From the NCBI RefSeq assembly GCF_020618415.1, contig NZ_CP085344.1, forward strand, positions 2,937,001 to 3,001,000: a DNA stretch of 64,000 nt. Reading direction: 5' to 3'. Both the position numbers and the translations under genes were made by a program. The notes beneath the pieces were generated by a model that was not told where the DNA came from, did no database searches, and saw only the letters and a list, made by a program, of their open reading frames with translations. This document shows, piece after piece, positions 21,196 to 31,939 of the stretch. How positions within the stretch are numbered: position 1 is the stretch's first letter; the number at the start of each line of letters is the position of its first letter. Source of the stretch: Cupriavidus sp. MP-37. GTDB taxonomy: Bacteria > Pseudomonadota > Gammaproteobacteria > Burkholderiales > Burkholderiaceae.

Positions 21196-21230
21196 AAAAA
21201 AGGGCCGGTGCATTCGCACCGGCCCTTTTT
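21196..21230. terminator. Bidirectional intrinsic terminator between waaC and msbA
   Basis: The stem GGGCCGGTGC (21202-21211) pairs perfectly with GCACCGGCCC (21216-21225) around the loop ATTC; a run of six A precedes it and TTTTT follows it, so it works on both strands for the two convergent genes. Confidence 0.92.
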
Positions 21231-21250
21231 GCTGGATAGTCCGCAACCGC

Positions 21251-23026
21251 CTACTGGCTGGCGAACTGGATCCGGTGCAGCCCGGCATACAGGCCATTGG
21301 CCGCGAGCAGCTGCGCGTGGGTGCCGGTCTCGGCGACGCGGCCGTGGTCGAGCACGGCGATGCGGTCGGCATTCTCGATGGTCGACAGCCGGTGCGCGAT
21401 CACCAGCGTGGTGCGGCCCTTCATCAGTTCCTCCAGCGCCGCCTGCACCTGGCGCTCCGATTCCGAGTCCAGCGCCGAGGTGGCCTCGTCCAGGATCAGG
21501 ATCGGCGCGTCCTTGTACAGCGCGCGCGCGATCGCCAGGCGCTGGCGCTGGCCGCCGGACAGCTTCATGCCGTTGTCGCCGATATTGGTCTGCACGCCCT
21601 CGGGCAGGCCCTTGACGGTTTCGGTCAGGTAGGCCGCCGCCAGCGCGCGCTCGACCCGCGCCATGTCGATCTCGCTGCCGGGCTGCGCGCCATAGGCCAC
21701 ATTGGCCGCGACCGTGTCGTTGAACAGCACCACGTCCTGGCTGACGAAAGCGATCTGGTTGCGCAGGTCCTTGAGCGCCAGCTCGGTCAGCGGCACGCCG
21801 TCGAGCAAGATGCGACCGGAGGTGGGATCGAAGAAGCGCGGCACCAGGTTGACCAGCGTGGTCTTGCCGCTGCCCGACGGGCCCACCAGCGCCACCACCT
21901 CGCCCGGGCTGACGCGCAGGTCGATGCCTTCGAGCGCGGCGCGCGGCGCCTCGCCATAGCGGAAGCCGACCTGCTCGAAGGCCAGTTCGCCGCGCGCGCG
22001 GGCGAGCGGCTTGCCGCCGTCCTGCGGCTCGACCGGTTCGTCGATCAGCCGGAAGATCATCTCGGCGGCGGTGATGCCGCGCGTCAGCGGCTGGTTGATG
22101 TCGGTCAGGTGCTTGAGCGGCGAGATCAGCAGCAGCATCGCCATCACAAAGCCGGTAAAGCCACCCACCGTGGTCTGGTTGGCCTGCGCCTGCACCATCG
22201 CGATGGTGATGATCACCGACAGCGCCAGCGCCGCCAGGAACGCCGTGACCGGCTGGTTCAGCCCGCCCGCCACCGCCATGCGCATCGAGTAGTTCTTGAG
22301 CCGCTCGGCCACGGTGCGGAAGCGCCGCAGCTCATAGGCCTCGCCGCCATGCAGCTTGACCACCTTGTAGCCGCCCACGGCCTCTTCGACCACGTAGGCG
22401 GCATTGTTGGTATAGGTCTGGTGATCGCGGTTGAGCTTGCGCAGCCGACGGTTGATCTTCGACATCAGGTAGCCGATCACCGGCAGGATCACCGCGACGA
22501 TCAGCGTCAGGCGCCAGTTGGTATAGAACAGGTAGATCAGCAGCGCGACCACGGTCAGCGAATCGCGCACCAGCGTGATGAACACGCTGGTCAGGATCTG
22601 CAGCACCTGGTTGACCTCGAAGATCACCGCGTTGATCAGCGACGCCGCGGTATTGCGGTGGTAGAACGACGCCGGCGCCTGCAGCAGGCGCTCGAACATC
22701 TGCAGCCGCATCTTCAGCAGCACGCGGTTCGAGATCAGGTTGAGCAGGTAGCCCGAGGCAAACTGCGCCACGCCGCGGATCAGCGCCACGCCGGTCAGGA
22801 TCGCCGGCACATGCCACAGCGTGCCGGCGTAGTCGCCGCCGAAGCCCTTGTCGAGCAGGTCGTTGACAACCTTGGGGATCACCCCTTCGCTGGCGGCCAC
22901 CACTGCCATGGCGAGGATGGCACCGATAAAGATGCGCAGCTCGGGGCGCAGGTAAGACCAGAGCCGGCTGGCCATGCTGGACGGCACGGCGGCACCTGGC
23001 GAAATGGGCGGTTTGGATGTGGTCAC
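21251..23026 (-). CDS. msbA: Lipid A export ATP-binding/permease protein
   Basis: An ABC exporter half-transporter of 591 residues that flips lipid A-core across the inner membrane. Six membrane helices lie in about residues 20-310. The nucleotide-binding domain follows with Walker [11 protein letters not shown] near residue 380, signature [15 protein letters not shown], Walker [13 protein letters not shown] and the switch HRLST. The chosen GTG start at 23026 gives [11 protein letters not shown]; another GTG twelve codons upstream is possible. It follows the GT25 gene on the same strand by about 50 bp, so the two are probably cotranscribed. Confidence 0.93.
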   Translation of the reverse strand: MTTSKPPISPGAAVPSSMASRLWSYLRPELRIFIGAILAMAVVAASEGVIPKVVNDLLDKGFGGDYAGTLWHVPAILTGVALIRGVAQFASGYLLNLISNRVLLKMRLQMFERLLQAPASFYHRNTAASLINAVIFEVNQVLQILTSVFITLVRDSLTVVALLIYLFYTNWRLTLIVAVILPVIGYLMSKINRRLRKLNRDHQTYTNNAAYVVEEAVGGYKVVKLHGGEAYELRRFRTVAERLKNYSMRMAVAGGLNQPVTAFLAALALSVIITIAMVQAQANQTTVGGFTGFVMAMLLLISPLKHLTDINQPLTRGITAAEMIFRLIDEPVEPQDGGKPLARARGELAFEQVGFRYGEAPRAALEGIDLRVSPGEVVALVGPSGSGKTTLVNLVPRFFDPTSGRILLDGVPLTELALKDLRNQIAFVSQDVVLFNDTVAANVAYGAQPGSEIDMARVERALAAAYLTETVKGLPEGVQTNIGDNGMKLSGGQRQRLAIARALYKDAPILILDEATSALDSESERQVQAALEELMKGRTTLVIAHRLSTIENADRIAVLDHGRVAETGTHAQLLAANGLYAGLHRIQFASQ

Positions 23027-23074
23027 TGAGTTTTCTTCTGGATGATGGCGGCGTTGCGGCACCAGCGCGCGGCG

Positions 23075-23848
23075 CTAGCCCGGCCGCTTCTGGCGCGCGA
23101 CGCGCAGGAAGGGCCTGACGAAGACCTGGAACAGGAAGCGCTGGTAGACATAGCGGCGCAGATAATAGCCGACACTGCGGCGCGCCTTGTCGGTGGCGTC
23201 GAGGTCGGCGCGATGCGTTTCCAGCGACGAGGCCTCGGCCAGTTCGGTCAGGCCGATGCAATACGGGACCACGGCGCGGACCGAGACCAGCCCGCGCCGC
23301 TCGAACGCGGACCAGTAGTCGGCGGCGCACCAGGTGGGCTGCAGTCCCGCCACCAGCCGCTCGGCCGCGGCACGGGTGACGACATAGCCATGCGCGCGCC
23401 ACCATTCGCCATAACGCCGCACCAGCTTGCGTCGCGGACCCAGCGCCTTGGTGCCCCAGCGGGTGAATTTGTCGACATGCGACAGCAGCACGACGTCCGG
23501 GCGGGCGGGGTCCATTTGCGCCGCCAGCGCCGCCAGCACTTCCGGCAGGTCATCGCCCAGCAGCGCATCGTCTTCCAGCACCAGCGCCAGGCCGACGCCG
23601 TCTTCGAGCATCTTGCGGTAGACCCCCAGATGGCTCAGCGCGCAGCCGATCTCGCCGCGGCTCATCGGGCGGTAGCTGGCGCTGGCGGCCCGCGCATCGT
23701 AGCGGCGCGCGAGCTCGTCCTCGGCGAGGGCGCGTCCGTTCACCGCGGCAAACACCTGGAACGGCACCCCGAGGCGCGTCAGCTGGCCGGCAATGCGCTG
23801 GCGGCGGGCTTCGGCGGCTTCGAGGTTGATCACATAGGCGCCGATCAT
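23075..23848 (-). CDS. Glycosyltransferase family 25 (LOS/LPS core modification)
   Basis: A 257-residue protein starting MIGAYVINLEAAEARR. The GT25 pattern is clear: VINLE...RR at the N-terminus, GEIGCALSHLGVYRKML, and the DxD-like LVLEDDALLGDDL. Such enzymes add galactose or glucose to the LPS or LOS outer core; the exact sugar cannot be read from sequence. I chose the ATG at 23848; the frame stays open for 35 codons upstream, but that extension is not GT25-like. It precedes msbA in the same direction. Confidence 0.85.
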   Translation of the reverse strand: MIGAYVINLEAAEARRQRIAGQLTRLGVPFQVFAAVNGRALAEDELARRYDARAASASYRPMSRGEIGCALSHLGVYRKMLEDGVGLALVLEDDALLGDDLPEVLAALAAQMDPARPDVVLLSHVDKFTRWGTKALGPRRKLVRRYGEWWRAHGYVVTRAAAERLVAGLQPTWCAADYWSAFERRGLVSVRAVVPYCIGLTELAEASSLETHRADLDATDKARRSVGYYLRRYVYQRFLFQVFVRPFLRVARQKRPG

Positions 23849-24152
23849 GCCGCCACCGCCCATGCGTGCTGGCCGATACGGCGTGAAAGCGAGATCGATG
23901 CGGCACACGCCACCAGGGATAAAGCGGTTTCCATCCCTGTGAATCGGGACCAATGTGCTCGTGTCATCAATTTGGCAACTGAGAGTTGGGCTGGGCTTCG
24001 GCGCGCCCGGCGCACCCCGGCAACGAGGCGCCAGGCGGCTGCGGGGCCACTGCGCCGGTGCGGTAGAATACGCGCTCTTCCATCAGCGCCCGGCTGGCGG
24101 CGACGCCGGCGGCTGGCCGGCCTGGCCCGGACGGGGCGCGCCCCTACCTTCC
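23849..24152. other. Divergent intergenic region between GT25 and GT2 genes
   Basis: About 300 bp with no gene of its own. A -10-like TAGAAT near 24064-24069 could serve the rightward glycosyltransferase pair; a moderately AT-rich patch around 23935-23990 could serve the leftward GT25-msbA pair. No convincing -35 partners or repeats were seen. Confidence 0.4.
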
Positions 24153-24917
24153 ATGAAAGTCTCCGCCGTCATCATTACCAGGAATGAAGCTCACAATATC
24201 GGGCCATGCCTTGAAAGCGTGTCCTGGTGCGAAGAGGCGATTATAGTGGATTGGGCCAGCACGGACGACACGGTGGCGATCGCGCGTGCCGCCGGCGCCA
24301 CCGTGATCCAGACCGAGGACTGGCCAGGGTTCGGGCCGCAGAAGAACCGCGCGGTCGAGGCCGCCAGCGGCGACTGGATCCTCAGCCTGGACGCCGATGA
24401 ACGCGTCACCCCCGCGCTGCGCGACGAAATCCTGCACCACTTGCAGCAAACCGATGCGCAGGCGCTGGCGCTGCCGCGCCTGTCCGCGTTCTGCGGCACC
24501 TTCGTGCGCCACGCCGGCTGGTATCCGGACTATGTCACCCGGGTCTTCCGCAAGGGCCGCGGCCGCTTCACCGACGATCTGGTGCACGAACACCTGAAGG
24601 TGGACGACCCGGTCACGCGGCTGCGCGAGCCGCTGGTGCACTACAGCTACCGCTCGCTGTCGGACGTGCTGCGCAAGATCGACAGCTATTCCAGCGCGGG
24701 CGCGCAGCAGGCCTATGCCCGCGGCAAGCGCAGCTCGGTCGCCACGGCCGCGGGCCACGGCCTGTGGGCGTTCGTGCGCACCTACCTGCTCAAGCGCGGC
24801 TTCCTCGACGGCAGCGCCGGCTTCGGCGTCGCGCTGATGAATGCGCAGGCCAGCTACTACAAGTACGCCAAGCTGGCGCAGCTGCACGCCGCGGCGGAAA
24901 ACAAGGCGGCCGGCTAA
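24153..24917 (+). CDS. Glycosyltransferase family 2 (WaaE/KdtX-like)
   Basis: A 254-residue GT-A fold enzyme. MKVSAVIITRNEAHNIGPCLESV is the GT2 start, the nucleotide-binding aspartates are in VDWASTDDT and LSLDADERV, and the C-terminal half with HEHLKVDD and LKRGFLDGSAGFGVALMNAQASYYKYAKL matches the WaaE/KdtX group, which adds glucose to the inner-core heptose. The precise linkage is inference. It is 48 bp ahead of a second glycosyltransferase. Confidence 0.85.
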   Translation: MKVSAVIITRNEAHNIGPCLESVSWCEEAIIVDWASTDDTVAIARAAGATVIQTEDWPGFGPQKNRAVEAASGDWILSLDADERVTPALRDEILHHLQQTDAQALALPRLSAFCGTFVRHAGWYPDYVTRVFRKGRGRFTDDLVHEHLKVDDPVTRLREPLVHYSYRSLSDVLRKIDSYSSAGAQQAYARGKRSSVATAAGHGLWAFVRTYLLKRGFLDGSAGFGVALMNAQASYYKYAKLAQLHAAAENKAAG

Positions 24918-24965
24918 AACGCTCAACGCGGTCGCGCGCCGCCCTATCCTCTACCCTCTCGATCG

Positions 24966-26030
24966 ATGAAAGTTGGCATCTCCTGCAATCGCTTCGGCGC
25001 CGGCGGCGGCCTGGAGCGCTACGCGCTCGACATCAGCCGTGCCATGGCGCGGCGCGCCGATACCGAAGTCTCGGTCTACGCGCGCCGTTTCGACGCCGGC
25101 GTGGCCGCTTCCGCCGGGGTCGCCGCGCATCGGATCGTGGTGTCGTGGCTGCCGGGCAAGCTGCGCGACCGCTATTTCTCGTGGCGGCTGCAGGGGCTGC
25201 GCGATGCCGGCGAGGTGCTGATCGGCTGCAATCGCGTGCGCGGCTCCGATATCGCCATCTGCGGCGGCACGCATCGCGGCTACCTCGCCGCGCGGGATAC
25301 GCCGGCGCGGCGCTCGGACCAGTGGCAGATCGATCTCGAAAGCGCGCAATATGCCGGCGCGCACCGCGTGGTGGCGCATTCCGCGCTGATGCGGCGCGAA
25401 GTGATCGAGCTGTACGGGATCGCGCCCGAGCGCGTCGAGCTGGTCTACCCGCCGGTCGACACGCAGCGCTTCACGCCGGTCGATGACGGCGCGCGCGCCG
25501 CGCTGCGGCGCGAGTTCGGCTTCGGCGACGACGAGATCGTGTTCCTGTTCCCGTCATCGGGCCATGCCCGCAAGGGCTTCGACCTGCTGGCCGACTACTT
25601 CTCCCGCTCGGACCTGCCGATCACGCTGGCCGTGGCCGGCCGCCCGGTCGGGCGCACCATCGCGCGCGTGCGCGAGCTGGGCTACAGCAGCCGCATCGAC
25701 GCGCTCTACCGCGCCGCCGACTTCACCATCCTGGCCTCGGGCTATGAGCCGTTCGGGCTGGTGGGGGTGGAATCGGTGCTGTGCGGCACGCCGCTGGTGT
25801 TCGCCGACAATATCGCCTGCCTGGAAGTGATCCGGCCGCAAGCGGTGCATGCGTTCTCGCGCGAGCGCAGCGAAACGCTGGACCATGCCATCCGCGCCGC
25901 GGTGGAGTCGGTGCGCAGCGGCCAGGCGCGGCTGGCGAACCCGCTCGCGCTGCTCGACTACGATCCGGATATCGCGGTCCATGTCGACACCCTGCTGCGG
26001 CTCGCGGCCAACGCTCGGCGCGCCGCCTGA
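24966..26030 (+). CDS. Glycosyltransferase family 4 (WaaG-like)
   Basis: A 354-residue GT-B enzyme starting MKVGISCNRFGAGGGLERYALD, where the GGGLERY motif binds the acceptor side in this family. The C-terminal domain has FLFPSSGHARKGFDLL and the donor-binding ASGYEPFGLVGVESVLCGTPLV, with the expected E-x7-E spacing. WaaG-type enzymes add the first hexose to the heptose region of LPS. It is probably cotranscribed with the GT2 gene, and ends 30 bp from the convergent dnaE. Confidence 0.82.
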   Translation: MKVGISCNRFGAGGGLERYALDISRAMARRADTEVSVYARRFDAGVAASAGVAAHRIVVSWLPGKLRDRYFSWRLQGLRDAGEVLIGCNRVRGSDIAICGGTHRGYLAARDTPARRSDQWQIDLESAQYAGAHRVVAHSALMRREVIELYGIAPERVELVYPPVDTQRFTPVDDGARAALRREFGFGDDEIVFLFPSSGHARKGFDLLADYFSRSDLPITLAVAGRPVGRTIARVRELGYSSRIDALYRAADFTILASGYEPFGLVGVESVLCGTPLVFADNIACLEVIRPQAVHAFSRERSETLDHAIRAAVESVRSGQARLANPLALLDYDPDIAVHVDTLLRLAANARRAA

Positions 26031-26060
26031 AGCAGCACCCGAAGCGAACTCCGGCAGAGC

Positions 26061-29000
26061 TTATTCGTAGACCGTGCTGACGGCATCCGCCGACAGCACC
26101 TGGCGCAGCGCAGTCAGTGCCTCGTCGGAAGGCACCACCTGCCAGTCGGGGCCGAGCATGGCCTCGCAGCTGGCGGACTTCGCCTCGTAGCGGATCCGCA
26201 CCGGCAAGCCCTGCACGCCGCTGGCACGGGCCAGGTGGGGCATCAGCAGCTCGCGCAGCATGCCGGTCGAGGAATTGCCGTTCATCGACAGCCGCACCGC
26301 GCTGGCAAAGCGCACCCGCGCGGCGACCAGGTCCATCACCGATTCCGCGGTGAAGCGAACGCCGCCGGTGAAGGTATCGTGGCGCGCATTGCCGGTGGCG
26401 ATCAGCAGTTCGTCCTCGCGGAACATCTGCCGGTTGGCGTCGAAGACCTCATTGAACACGGTCATCTCGACCAGGCCGGTACCGTCGTCGAGCGTGACGA
26501 TCAGCATCTTGCCGCGCTGGGTCATCTGCGTGCGCATGCCGCTGATCACGCCGGCAATGGTCTTGCCGCGCACGTCACGGCCGAAGCCGCCGCCATTGCC
26601 CTGCACTTCCTTTTCCAGCCCGGCCAGCGTGCCCTTGTTGAAGCGGCGCACCTCGTCGCGGTAGGCGTCGAACAGGTGGCCCGAGAAGTAGTAGCCGAGC
26701 GCCTGCTTTTCTTCCTGCAGCATGCGCTTGGGGCTCCAGCGCGGCTCGTCGAGCAGCTCCGGGCGGTGCGCGTCGCCGGCATCTCCCATCAGGTCGAACA
26801 GCGACACCTGGTTGGCCGATTCCGCCTTCTGCTCGGCGGCCTCCATCGCGATCGGCACCGACGCGAGCAGCTGCGCGCGGTTGTCGTTGAGGCTGTCGAA
26901 GGCGCCGGCGCGGATCAGCGCCTCGATGGTGCGGCGGTTGACCTGGCGGCGGTCGACCCGCTCGCAGAAATCGAACAGGTCGGTGAACGGCCGCTCCTCG
27001 CGCGCACGCAGGATGTCTTCGATCGCGCCCTGCCCGCTGCCCTTGATGCCGCCCAGGCCGTAGCGGATGGTCTTCGGATCGGTCGGCGCGAAGCGGTATT
27101 CGCTGGCGTTGACGTCCGGCGGCAGCACCGCGATCTTGTTGAGCTTGCAGTCCTCGTAGAGGATCTTGACCTTGTCGGTGTCGTCCATGGCCAGCGACAT
27201 GTTGGCTGCCATGAATTCGGCCGGATGGTGGGCCTTGAGCCACGCGGTGTAGTACGCCAGCAGCGCATAGGCGGCGGCGTGCGACTTGTTGAAGCCGTAG
27301 CCCGCGAACTTCTCCATCAGGTCGAAGATGTCGTCGGCCTGCTGCGCCGACAGCCCGTTCTTGTCGGCGCCCTCGCGGAACATCACGCGGTGCTGCGCCA
27401 TCTCCTCGGGCTTCTTCTTGCCCATGGCGCGGCGCAGCAGGTCGGCGCCGCCGAGCGAGTAGCCGCCGATGATCTGCGCCATCTGCATCACCTGCTCCTG
27501 GTAGACCATGATGCCGTAGGTCTCTTTCAGGACGGGCTCGACGCGCGGATCGGGATACTCCACCTTCTCGCGGCCGTGCTTGCGCGCGCAGAAGCTGGGG
27601 ATCAGGTCCATCGGGCCGGGACGGTACAGCGCCACCAGCGCGATGATGTCCTCGAAGCGGTCAGGCTTGGCATCCTTCAGCATGCCCTGCATGCCGCGGC
27701 TTTCCAGCTGGAACACGGCGACCGTGTTGGCGGTCTTGAGGATGTCGAAGGCGGGGCCGTCGTCGAGCGGGATCTGGCTGCAGTTCCAGTCGGCCTTGCT
27801 GGGATCCAGCCGGCGGATATAGCGCTCGGCCCAGTCCAGGATGGTCAGCGTGGTCAGCCCCAGAAAGTCGAACTTGACCAGGCCGGCGGCTTCGACGTCG
27901 TCCTTGTCATACTGGCTGACGACGCCGCTCATGCCGTCGTTCTGCGCGCCCTGCGTGTACAGCGGGCAGAAATCGGTCAACCTGCCGGGCGCGATCAGCA
28001 CGCCGCCGGCGTGCATGCCGACGTTGCGGGTCATGCCCTCGACGCGCTGCGCCAGCTCGAGCAGCTGGCGCACTTCTTCCTCGTTGCGCTCGCGCTCGGT
28101 CAGCAGCGGCTCTTCCTTCTTGGCCTCTTCGATGGTGACCAGCTTGCCCGGCTTGAACGGGATCAGCTTGGCAATGCCGTCGACAAAGCCGTAGCCCAGG
28201 TCGAGCACGCGCCCCACGTCGCGCACCGCGGCCTTGGCCGCCATGGTGCCGAAGGTGGCGATCTGCGACACCGCATCCTTGCCGTACTTCTCCTTCACGT
28301 AGGTGATCACGCGATCGCGGCCGTGCTGGCAGAAGTCGATGTCGAAGTCGGGCATCGAGACCCGTTCCGGGTTCAGGAAACGCTCGAACAGCAGCGCGTA
28401 CTTGAGCGGGTCGAGGTCGGTAATGCCGAGCGCATACGCGACCAGCGAGCCCGCGCCCGAACCGCGGCCCGGGCCCACCGGCACGCCGTTGTTCTTGGCC
28501 CAGTTGATAAAGTCCGCGACGATCAGGAAGTAGCCGGGGAAGCCCATCTTGATGATGGTGCCGGTCTCGAACTCCAGCCGCGCGTAGTATTCCGGGCGCT
28601 TGGCCTCGCGCACCGCCTCGTCGGGGAACAGCACCGCCAGGCGCTTCTCCAGGCCTTCCTTGGCCATGAAGACGAGGTAGTCGTCGAGCGACATGCCATC
28701 GGGCGTCGGGAACAGCGGCAGGCGCGGCTTGCCCAGCTCCAGCGTCAGGTTGCAGCGGCGCGCGATCTCGACCGCGTTCTCCAGCGCCGACGGAATGTCC
28801 GCGAACAGCGCGCACATCTCGTCCTGGGTCTTGAAATACTGGTCGGTGGTGAAGCGCCGGGTGCGGCGCGGGTTGGCCAGCAGCTCGCCCTCGGCGATGC
28901 AGACGCGCGCCTCGTGCGCGGTGTAGTCGTCCGGGGTCATGAACTGCACCGGATGCGTCGCCACCACCGGCAGCTGCAGCGCTGCCGCCAGTTGCACCGC

Positions 29001-29573
29001 CTGCTGCACGTAAGCGTCGGTGCCGGCGTGGCCGGCGCGCTGCAGTTCGATATAGAAACGCTGCGGGAACACCGTGGCCCAGTGCTGCGCGGCGCGGCGC
29101 GCGCCTTCGGCATTGCCGTTGGCGAGCGCCATGCCGATGTCGCCGCCCATCGCGCCCGACAGCGCGATCAGGCCGGTGGCCAGCGGCAGGTCGTCCTCGC
29201 CGGGTTCCTGGAACCAGGCCGGATCGATCTCGGCGCGGCCGCGGTACTGGTTGCCCAGCCATGCGCGCGACAGCAGCATGCACAGGTTCAGGTAGCCGCG
29301 CCGGTCCTGCACCAGCAGCAGCAGGCGCGCGGGCTTGTCGCGGTCCTCGGCGTTGGTCAGCCACACGTCGGCGCCGACCACCGGCTTGACGCCCTTGCCG
29401 CGCGCTTCCTTGTAGTAACGGATCAGCCCGAAGGCATTGGCAAGGTCCGTCAGGGCGAGCGCGCCCATGCCATCGGCGGCGGCGGCCTTGACGGCATCAT
29501 CGAGGCGGACGATGCCGTCGACGATGGAGTATTCGGAATGCAGGCGGAGGTGTACGAAGCGGGGTGCAGACAT
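26061..29573 (-). CDS. dnaE: DNA polymerase III subunit alpha
   Basis: The replicative polymerase catalytic subunit, 1,170 residues, close to E. coli DnaE (1,160). Order: PHP domain at the start ([15 protein letters not shown]), polymerase palm with the catalytic aspartates in MPDFDIDFC near residue 410, finger region with [22 protein letters not shown], helix-hairpin-helix, OB domain ([26 protein letters not shown]) and C-terminal tau-binding part. The ATG at 29573 gives [16 protein letters not shown]; further in-frame ATGs upstream add unmatched residues. Confidence 0.97.
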   Translation of the reverse strand: MSAPRFVHLRLHSEYSIVDGIVRLDDAVKAAAADGMGALALTDLANAFGLIRYYKEARGKGVKPVVGADVWLTNAEDRDKPARLLLLVQDRRGYLNLCMLLSRAWLGNQYRGRAEIDPAWFQEPGEDDLPLATGLIALSGAMGGDIGMALANGNAEGARRAAQHWATVFPQRFYIELQRAGHAGTDAYVQQAVQLAAALQLPVVATHPVQFMTPDDYTAHEARVCIAEGELLANPRRTRRFTTDQYFKTQDEMCALFADIPSALENAVEIARRCNLTLELGKPRLPLFPTPDGMSLDDYLVFMAKEGLEKRLAVLFPDEAVREAKRPEYYARLEFETGTIIKMGFPGYFLIVADFINWAKNNGVPVGPGRGSGAGSLVAYALGITDLDPLKYALLFERFLNPERVSMPDFDIDFCQHGRDRVITYVKEKYGKDAVSQIATFGTMAAKAAVRDVGRVLDLGYGFVDGIAKLIPFKPGKLVTIEEAKKEEPLLTERERNEEEVRQLLELAQRVEGMTRNVGMHAGGVLIAPGRLTDFCPLYTQGAQNDGMSGVVSQYDKDDVEAAGLVKFDFLGLTTLTILDWAERYIRRLDPSKADWNCSQIPLDDGPAFDILKTANTVAVFQLESRGMQGMLKDAKPDRFEDIIALVALYRPGPMDLIPSFCARKHGREKVEYPDPRVEPVLKETYGIMVYQEQVMQMAQIIGGYSLGGADLLRRAMGKKKPEEMAQHRVMFREGADKNGLSAQQADDIFDLMEKFAGYGFNKSHAAAYALLAYYTAWLKAHHPAEFMAANMSLAMDDTDKVKILYEDCKLNKIAVLPPDVNASEYRFAPTDPKTIRYGLGGIKGSGQGAIEDILRAREERPFTDLFDFCERVDRRQVNRRTIEALIRAGAFDSLNDNRAQLLASVPIAMEAAEQKAESANQVSLFDLMGDAGDAHRPELLDEPRWSPKRMLQEEKQALGYYFSGHLFDAYRDEVRRFNKGTLAGLEKEVQGNGGGFGRDVRGKTIAGVISGMRTQMTQRGKMLIVTLDDGTGLVEMTVFNEVFDANRQMFREDELLIATGNARHDTFTGGVRFTAESVMDLVAARVRFASAVRLSMNGNSSTGMLRELLMPHLARASGVQGLPVRIRYEAKSASCEAMLGPDWQVVPSDEALTALRQVLSADAVSTVYE

Positions 29574-29700
29574 GGGCGACATTGTACCGGCTCGGCCCGC
29601 CGGCATGCCGCCAATGTTGCGTGCCGCGGGAGCCGGCGCCCCGTGGCGCAAAGCCGATCGGCGTGCTGCGGAATGCGCCGCCGGACGCCCGCGCGCACGC

Positions 29701-29706
29701 TATAAT
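29701..29706 (+). promoter_or_regulatory. -10 box upstream of trhO
   Basis: TATAAT, a perfect -10 hexamer followed by TTTCG, about 76 bp before the trhO start in the gap divergent from dnaE. The -35 region at the right distance is GC-rich and poor, so the promoter may be weak or need an activator. Confidence 0.45.
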
Positions 29707-29781
29707 TTCGCGTTTCCAATCAGGCAGTTATCGCAAGCTGTCGGCGTCCCCCGGGACGCCGCCGCGGCGGCGCAGGGTCCC

Positions 29782-30630
29782 ATGCAGATCGTCAATATTT
29801 CCGCTTACAAGTTTGTCTCGCTGGACGACATCGAGACCCTGCGCCCGGCCATGCGCGAGCGCTGCGAGGCGGCGGGCCTGAAGGGCACGATCCTGCTCGC
29901 GCCGGAAGGCATCAACCTGTTCCTGGCCGGCCCGCGCGCAGCGATCGACGGCTTCATGGCGTGGCTGCATGCCGATGCGCGCTTTGCCGATATCGCGCCC
30001 AAGGAAAGCCTGTCGGAAAACCAGCCCTTCAAGCGCATGCTGGTGCGCGCCAAGAAGGAAATCATCACCATGAAGAGGCCGCTGATCCGCCCCGAGGCGG
30101 GCCGTGCGCCGTCGGTGCGGCCGGTGGACCTGAAGCGCTGGCTGGACCAGGGCCACGACGACGAAGGCCGTCCGGTGGTGATGCTCGATACGCGCAATGA
30201 CTTCGAGGTGGCGGTCGGCACCTTCGAGGATGCGGTCGAGTACGACATCGCCAAGTTCAGCGAATTTCCCGACGCCGTCGCCGCGCACAAGGCAGAGCTT
30301 GAAGGCAAGACCGTGGTCTCGTTCTGCACCGGCGGCATCCGCTGCGAGAAGGCCGCTATCCATATGCAGGAAGTCGGCATCGAGCGTGTCTACCAGCTCG
30401 AAGGCGGCATCCTGAAGTACTTCGAGGAAGTCGGCGGCAGCCATTATCGCGGCGACTGTTTCGTCTTCGACTACCGCACCGCGCTGAACCCCAGCCTGGA
30501 GCCGGCCGGCCCCAAGCAATGCTTTGCCTGCCGCGCGGTGGTCACGCCCGAACAACAACAGAGCCCGCACTACGTGATCGGCAAGAGCTGCCCGCACTGC
30601 ATCGGCGGCAAGGACCGCGCCGCCGCCTGA
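29782..30630 (+). CDS. trhO: tRNA uridine(34) hydroxylase, rhodanese family
   Basis: A 282-residue protein of the YceA/TrhO family, which makes 5-hydroxyuridine at tRNA position 34 using oxygen. The N-terminal ferredoxin-like half has [16 protein letters not shown], the rhodanese domain has [15 protein letters not shown], and the active loop CTGGIRC occupies residues 182-188. A CxxC pair (CFAC and CPHC) near the end could bind zinc. The ATG at 29782 gives the family-typical start [12 protein letters not shown]. Confidence 0.94.
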   Translation: MQIVNISAYKFVSLDDIETLRPAMRERCEAAGLKGTILLAPEGINLFLAGPRAAIDGFMAWLHADARFADIAPKESLSENQPFKRMLVRAKKEIITMKRPLIRPEAGRAPSVRPVDLKRWLDQGHDDEGRPVVMLDTRNDFEVAVGTFEDAVEYDIAKFSEFPDAVAAHKAELEGKTVVSFCTGGIRCEKAAIHMQEVGIERVYQLEGGILKYFEEVGGSHYRGDCFVFDYRTALNPSLEPAGPKQCFACRAVVTPEQQQSPHYVIGKSCPHCIGGKDRAAA

Positions 30631-30648
30631 GCGCCGCCCGCGCGCGGC

Positions 30649-31329
30649 TCAGGCCGCCAGCAGGTGGTAGAGGTTGCGCAGCATGCCGGCGGTGGCGCCC
30701 CAGATAAAGCGCTGGCCGCCGTTCTCGCGCGGATAGGGCATGGCGTAGAACATGCGTTCGCCATCGACCCAGCGGAACAGGCGCCGCTCATGGTGCGACG
30801 GATCCATCAGGAAGGCCAGCGGCACTTCGAACACATCGGCCACTTCCGAAGCGTCCGGGCGCAGCGTGAAGCCATCGCGCACCAGCCCCACCACCGGGCT
30901 CACGTGGAAGCCGGTGCCGGTGATGTAATCCGGCAGTGCGCCCAGCACCTCGACGTAGTCGCGCGCCAGCCCCACTTCTTCCTCTGTTTCGCGCAGCGCC
31001 GTGTCGATGCGGTTGCGGTCCCACGACTCCTGCCGCCCGCCGGGGAAGCTGATCTGCCCGGCATGCGCGCTGAGGTTGGCATTGCGCTGCGTCAGCAGCA
31101 CCGTCAGGCCATCGCTGCGCTCGACCAGCGGCACCAGCACCGCGGCGTCGCGCAGCCCGCGGCTGCGATCGTAGACCCGCGATTCGTCGGTCAGCTCGGG
31201 CGCCCACGCCGGCGGGGCCTGGAAGCGGTGGCGGATAAAGTCCACCTGCAGGCGCGGCGCGCTCAGGGCACCGTTGCGCAGGTCGGTATCGATGACGGGA
31301 AGGGATTCGGGATCGAAGGCGGGACGCAT
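30649..31329 (-). CDS. Nudix CoA pyrophosphatase (NudL-like)
   Basis: A 226-residue Nudix hydrolase. The Nudix box is visible as GGRQESWDRNRIDTALRETE-EEVG, and the upstream LTQRNANLSAHAGQISFPGG is the UPF0035 signature of coenzyme A and acyl-CoA pyrophosphatases. It would cleave CoA to 3',5'-ADP and phosphopantetheine. The start at 31329 (MRPAFDPES) is the first well-placed ATG; the frame is open for another 24 codons upstream. It lies downstream of rplS on the same strand, beyond a terminator. Confidence 0.88.
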   Translation of the reverse strand: MRPAFDPESLPVIDTDLRNGALSAPRLQVDFIRHRFQAPPAWAPELTDESRVYDRSRGLRDAAVLVPLVERSDGLTVLLTQRNANLSAHAGQISFPGGRQESWDRNRIDTALRETEEEVGLARDYVEVLGALPDYITGTGFHVSPVVGLVRDGFTLRPDASEVADVFEVPLAFLMDPSHHERRLFRWVDGERMFYAMPYPRENGGQRFIWGATAGMLRNLYHLLAA

Positions 31330-31403
31330 AACATCGCAAGTATGACAGAAGCGCGCCATCTGGCGCCGCAGCAAAGCGCGGCCGCGGACCCGCGCCGCCA
31401 TGC

Positions 31404-31428
31404 AAAAAGGGCACCCTGGGGTGCCCTT
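31404..31428 (-). terminator. Intrinsic terminator of the rpsP-rimM-trmD-rplS operon
   Basis: The stem AAGGGCACC/GGTGCCCTT encloses the loop CTGG. Read on the minus strand the hairpin is followed by TTTTTGC, so it ends the leftward ribosomal operon 45 bp after the rplS stop. Confidence 0.88.
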
Positions 31429-31472
31429 CCTGAGGAAACGCTGGCCGGGTCGCCCCGGCCGGCATGTCCGGC

Positions 31473-31865
31473 TTACTCCGCGGCCTTGGCAGCGGCGGCA
31501 GCCTTCGACACCAGCTTTTCCTTGATACGTGCGGACTTGCCCGAACGCTGGCGCAGGTAGTACAGCTTGGCGCGACGCACGTCGCCGCGGCGCTTCACTT
31601 CGATGCCGGCGATCAGCGGCGAGTACAGCTGGAACGTACGCTCCACGCCTTCACCCGACGAGATCTTGCGCACGATGAAGGACGAGTTCAGGCCGCGGTT
31701 GCGCTTGGCAATCACGACGCCTTCGTAGGCCTGCACGCGCTTGCGGTTACCTTCGACCACGTTGACGCTGACGACGACGGTGTCGCCGGGCGCGAATGCG
31801 GGGATGGTCTTGTTCGCGGTCAGGCGCGCGATCTCTTCCTTCTCGATCTGTTCGATGAGGTTCAT
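31473..31865 (-). CDS. rplS: 50S ribosomal protein L19
   Basis: A 130-residue protein at the 30S-50S interface. Conserved text includes [34 protein letters not shown] and [22 protein letters not shown] sequence. The start [15 protein letters not shown] has a Shine-Dalgarno AGAAGAAACG just upstream on the minus strand. It carries a short Ala/Lys-rich C-terminal extension ([11 protein letters not shown]). It is the last gene of the operon. Confidence 0.98.
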   Translation of the reverse strand: MNLIEQIEKEEIARLTANKTIPAFAPGDTVVVSVNVVEGNRKRVQAYEGVVIAKRNRGLNSSFIVRKISSGEGVERTFQLYSPLIAGIEVKRRGDVRRAKLYYLRQRSGKSARIKEKLVSKAAAAAKAAE

Positions 31866-31939
31866 CGTTTCTTCTCCGTAACCATCGTGCCGGCGTTGTA
31901 TGCCCCAGGACTTCCCGGGCCCCGGCAGAGGATGGGGTT

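Noticed and set aside
26235..29705. Plus-strand open frame of over 1,100 codons opposite dnaE
   Set aside because: It is the antisense shadow of dnaE in high-GC DNA; the translation is rich in His, Arg, Gly and Leu with no domain, while dnaE matches its family throughout.
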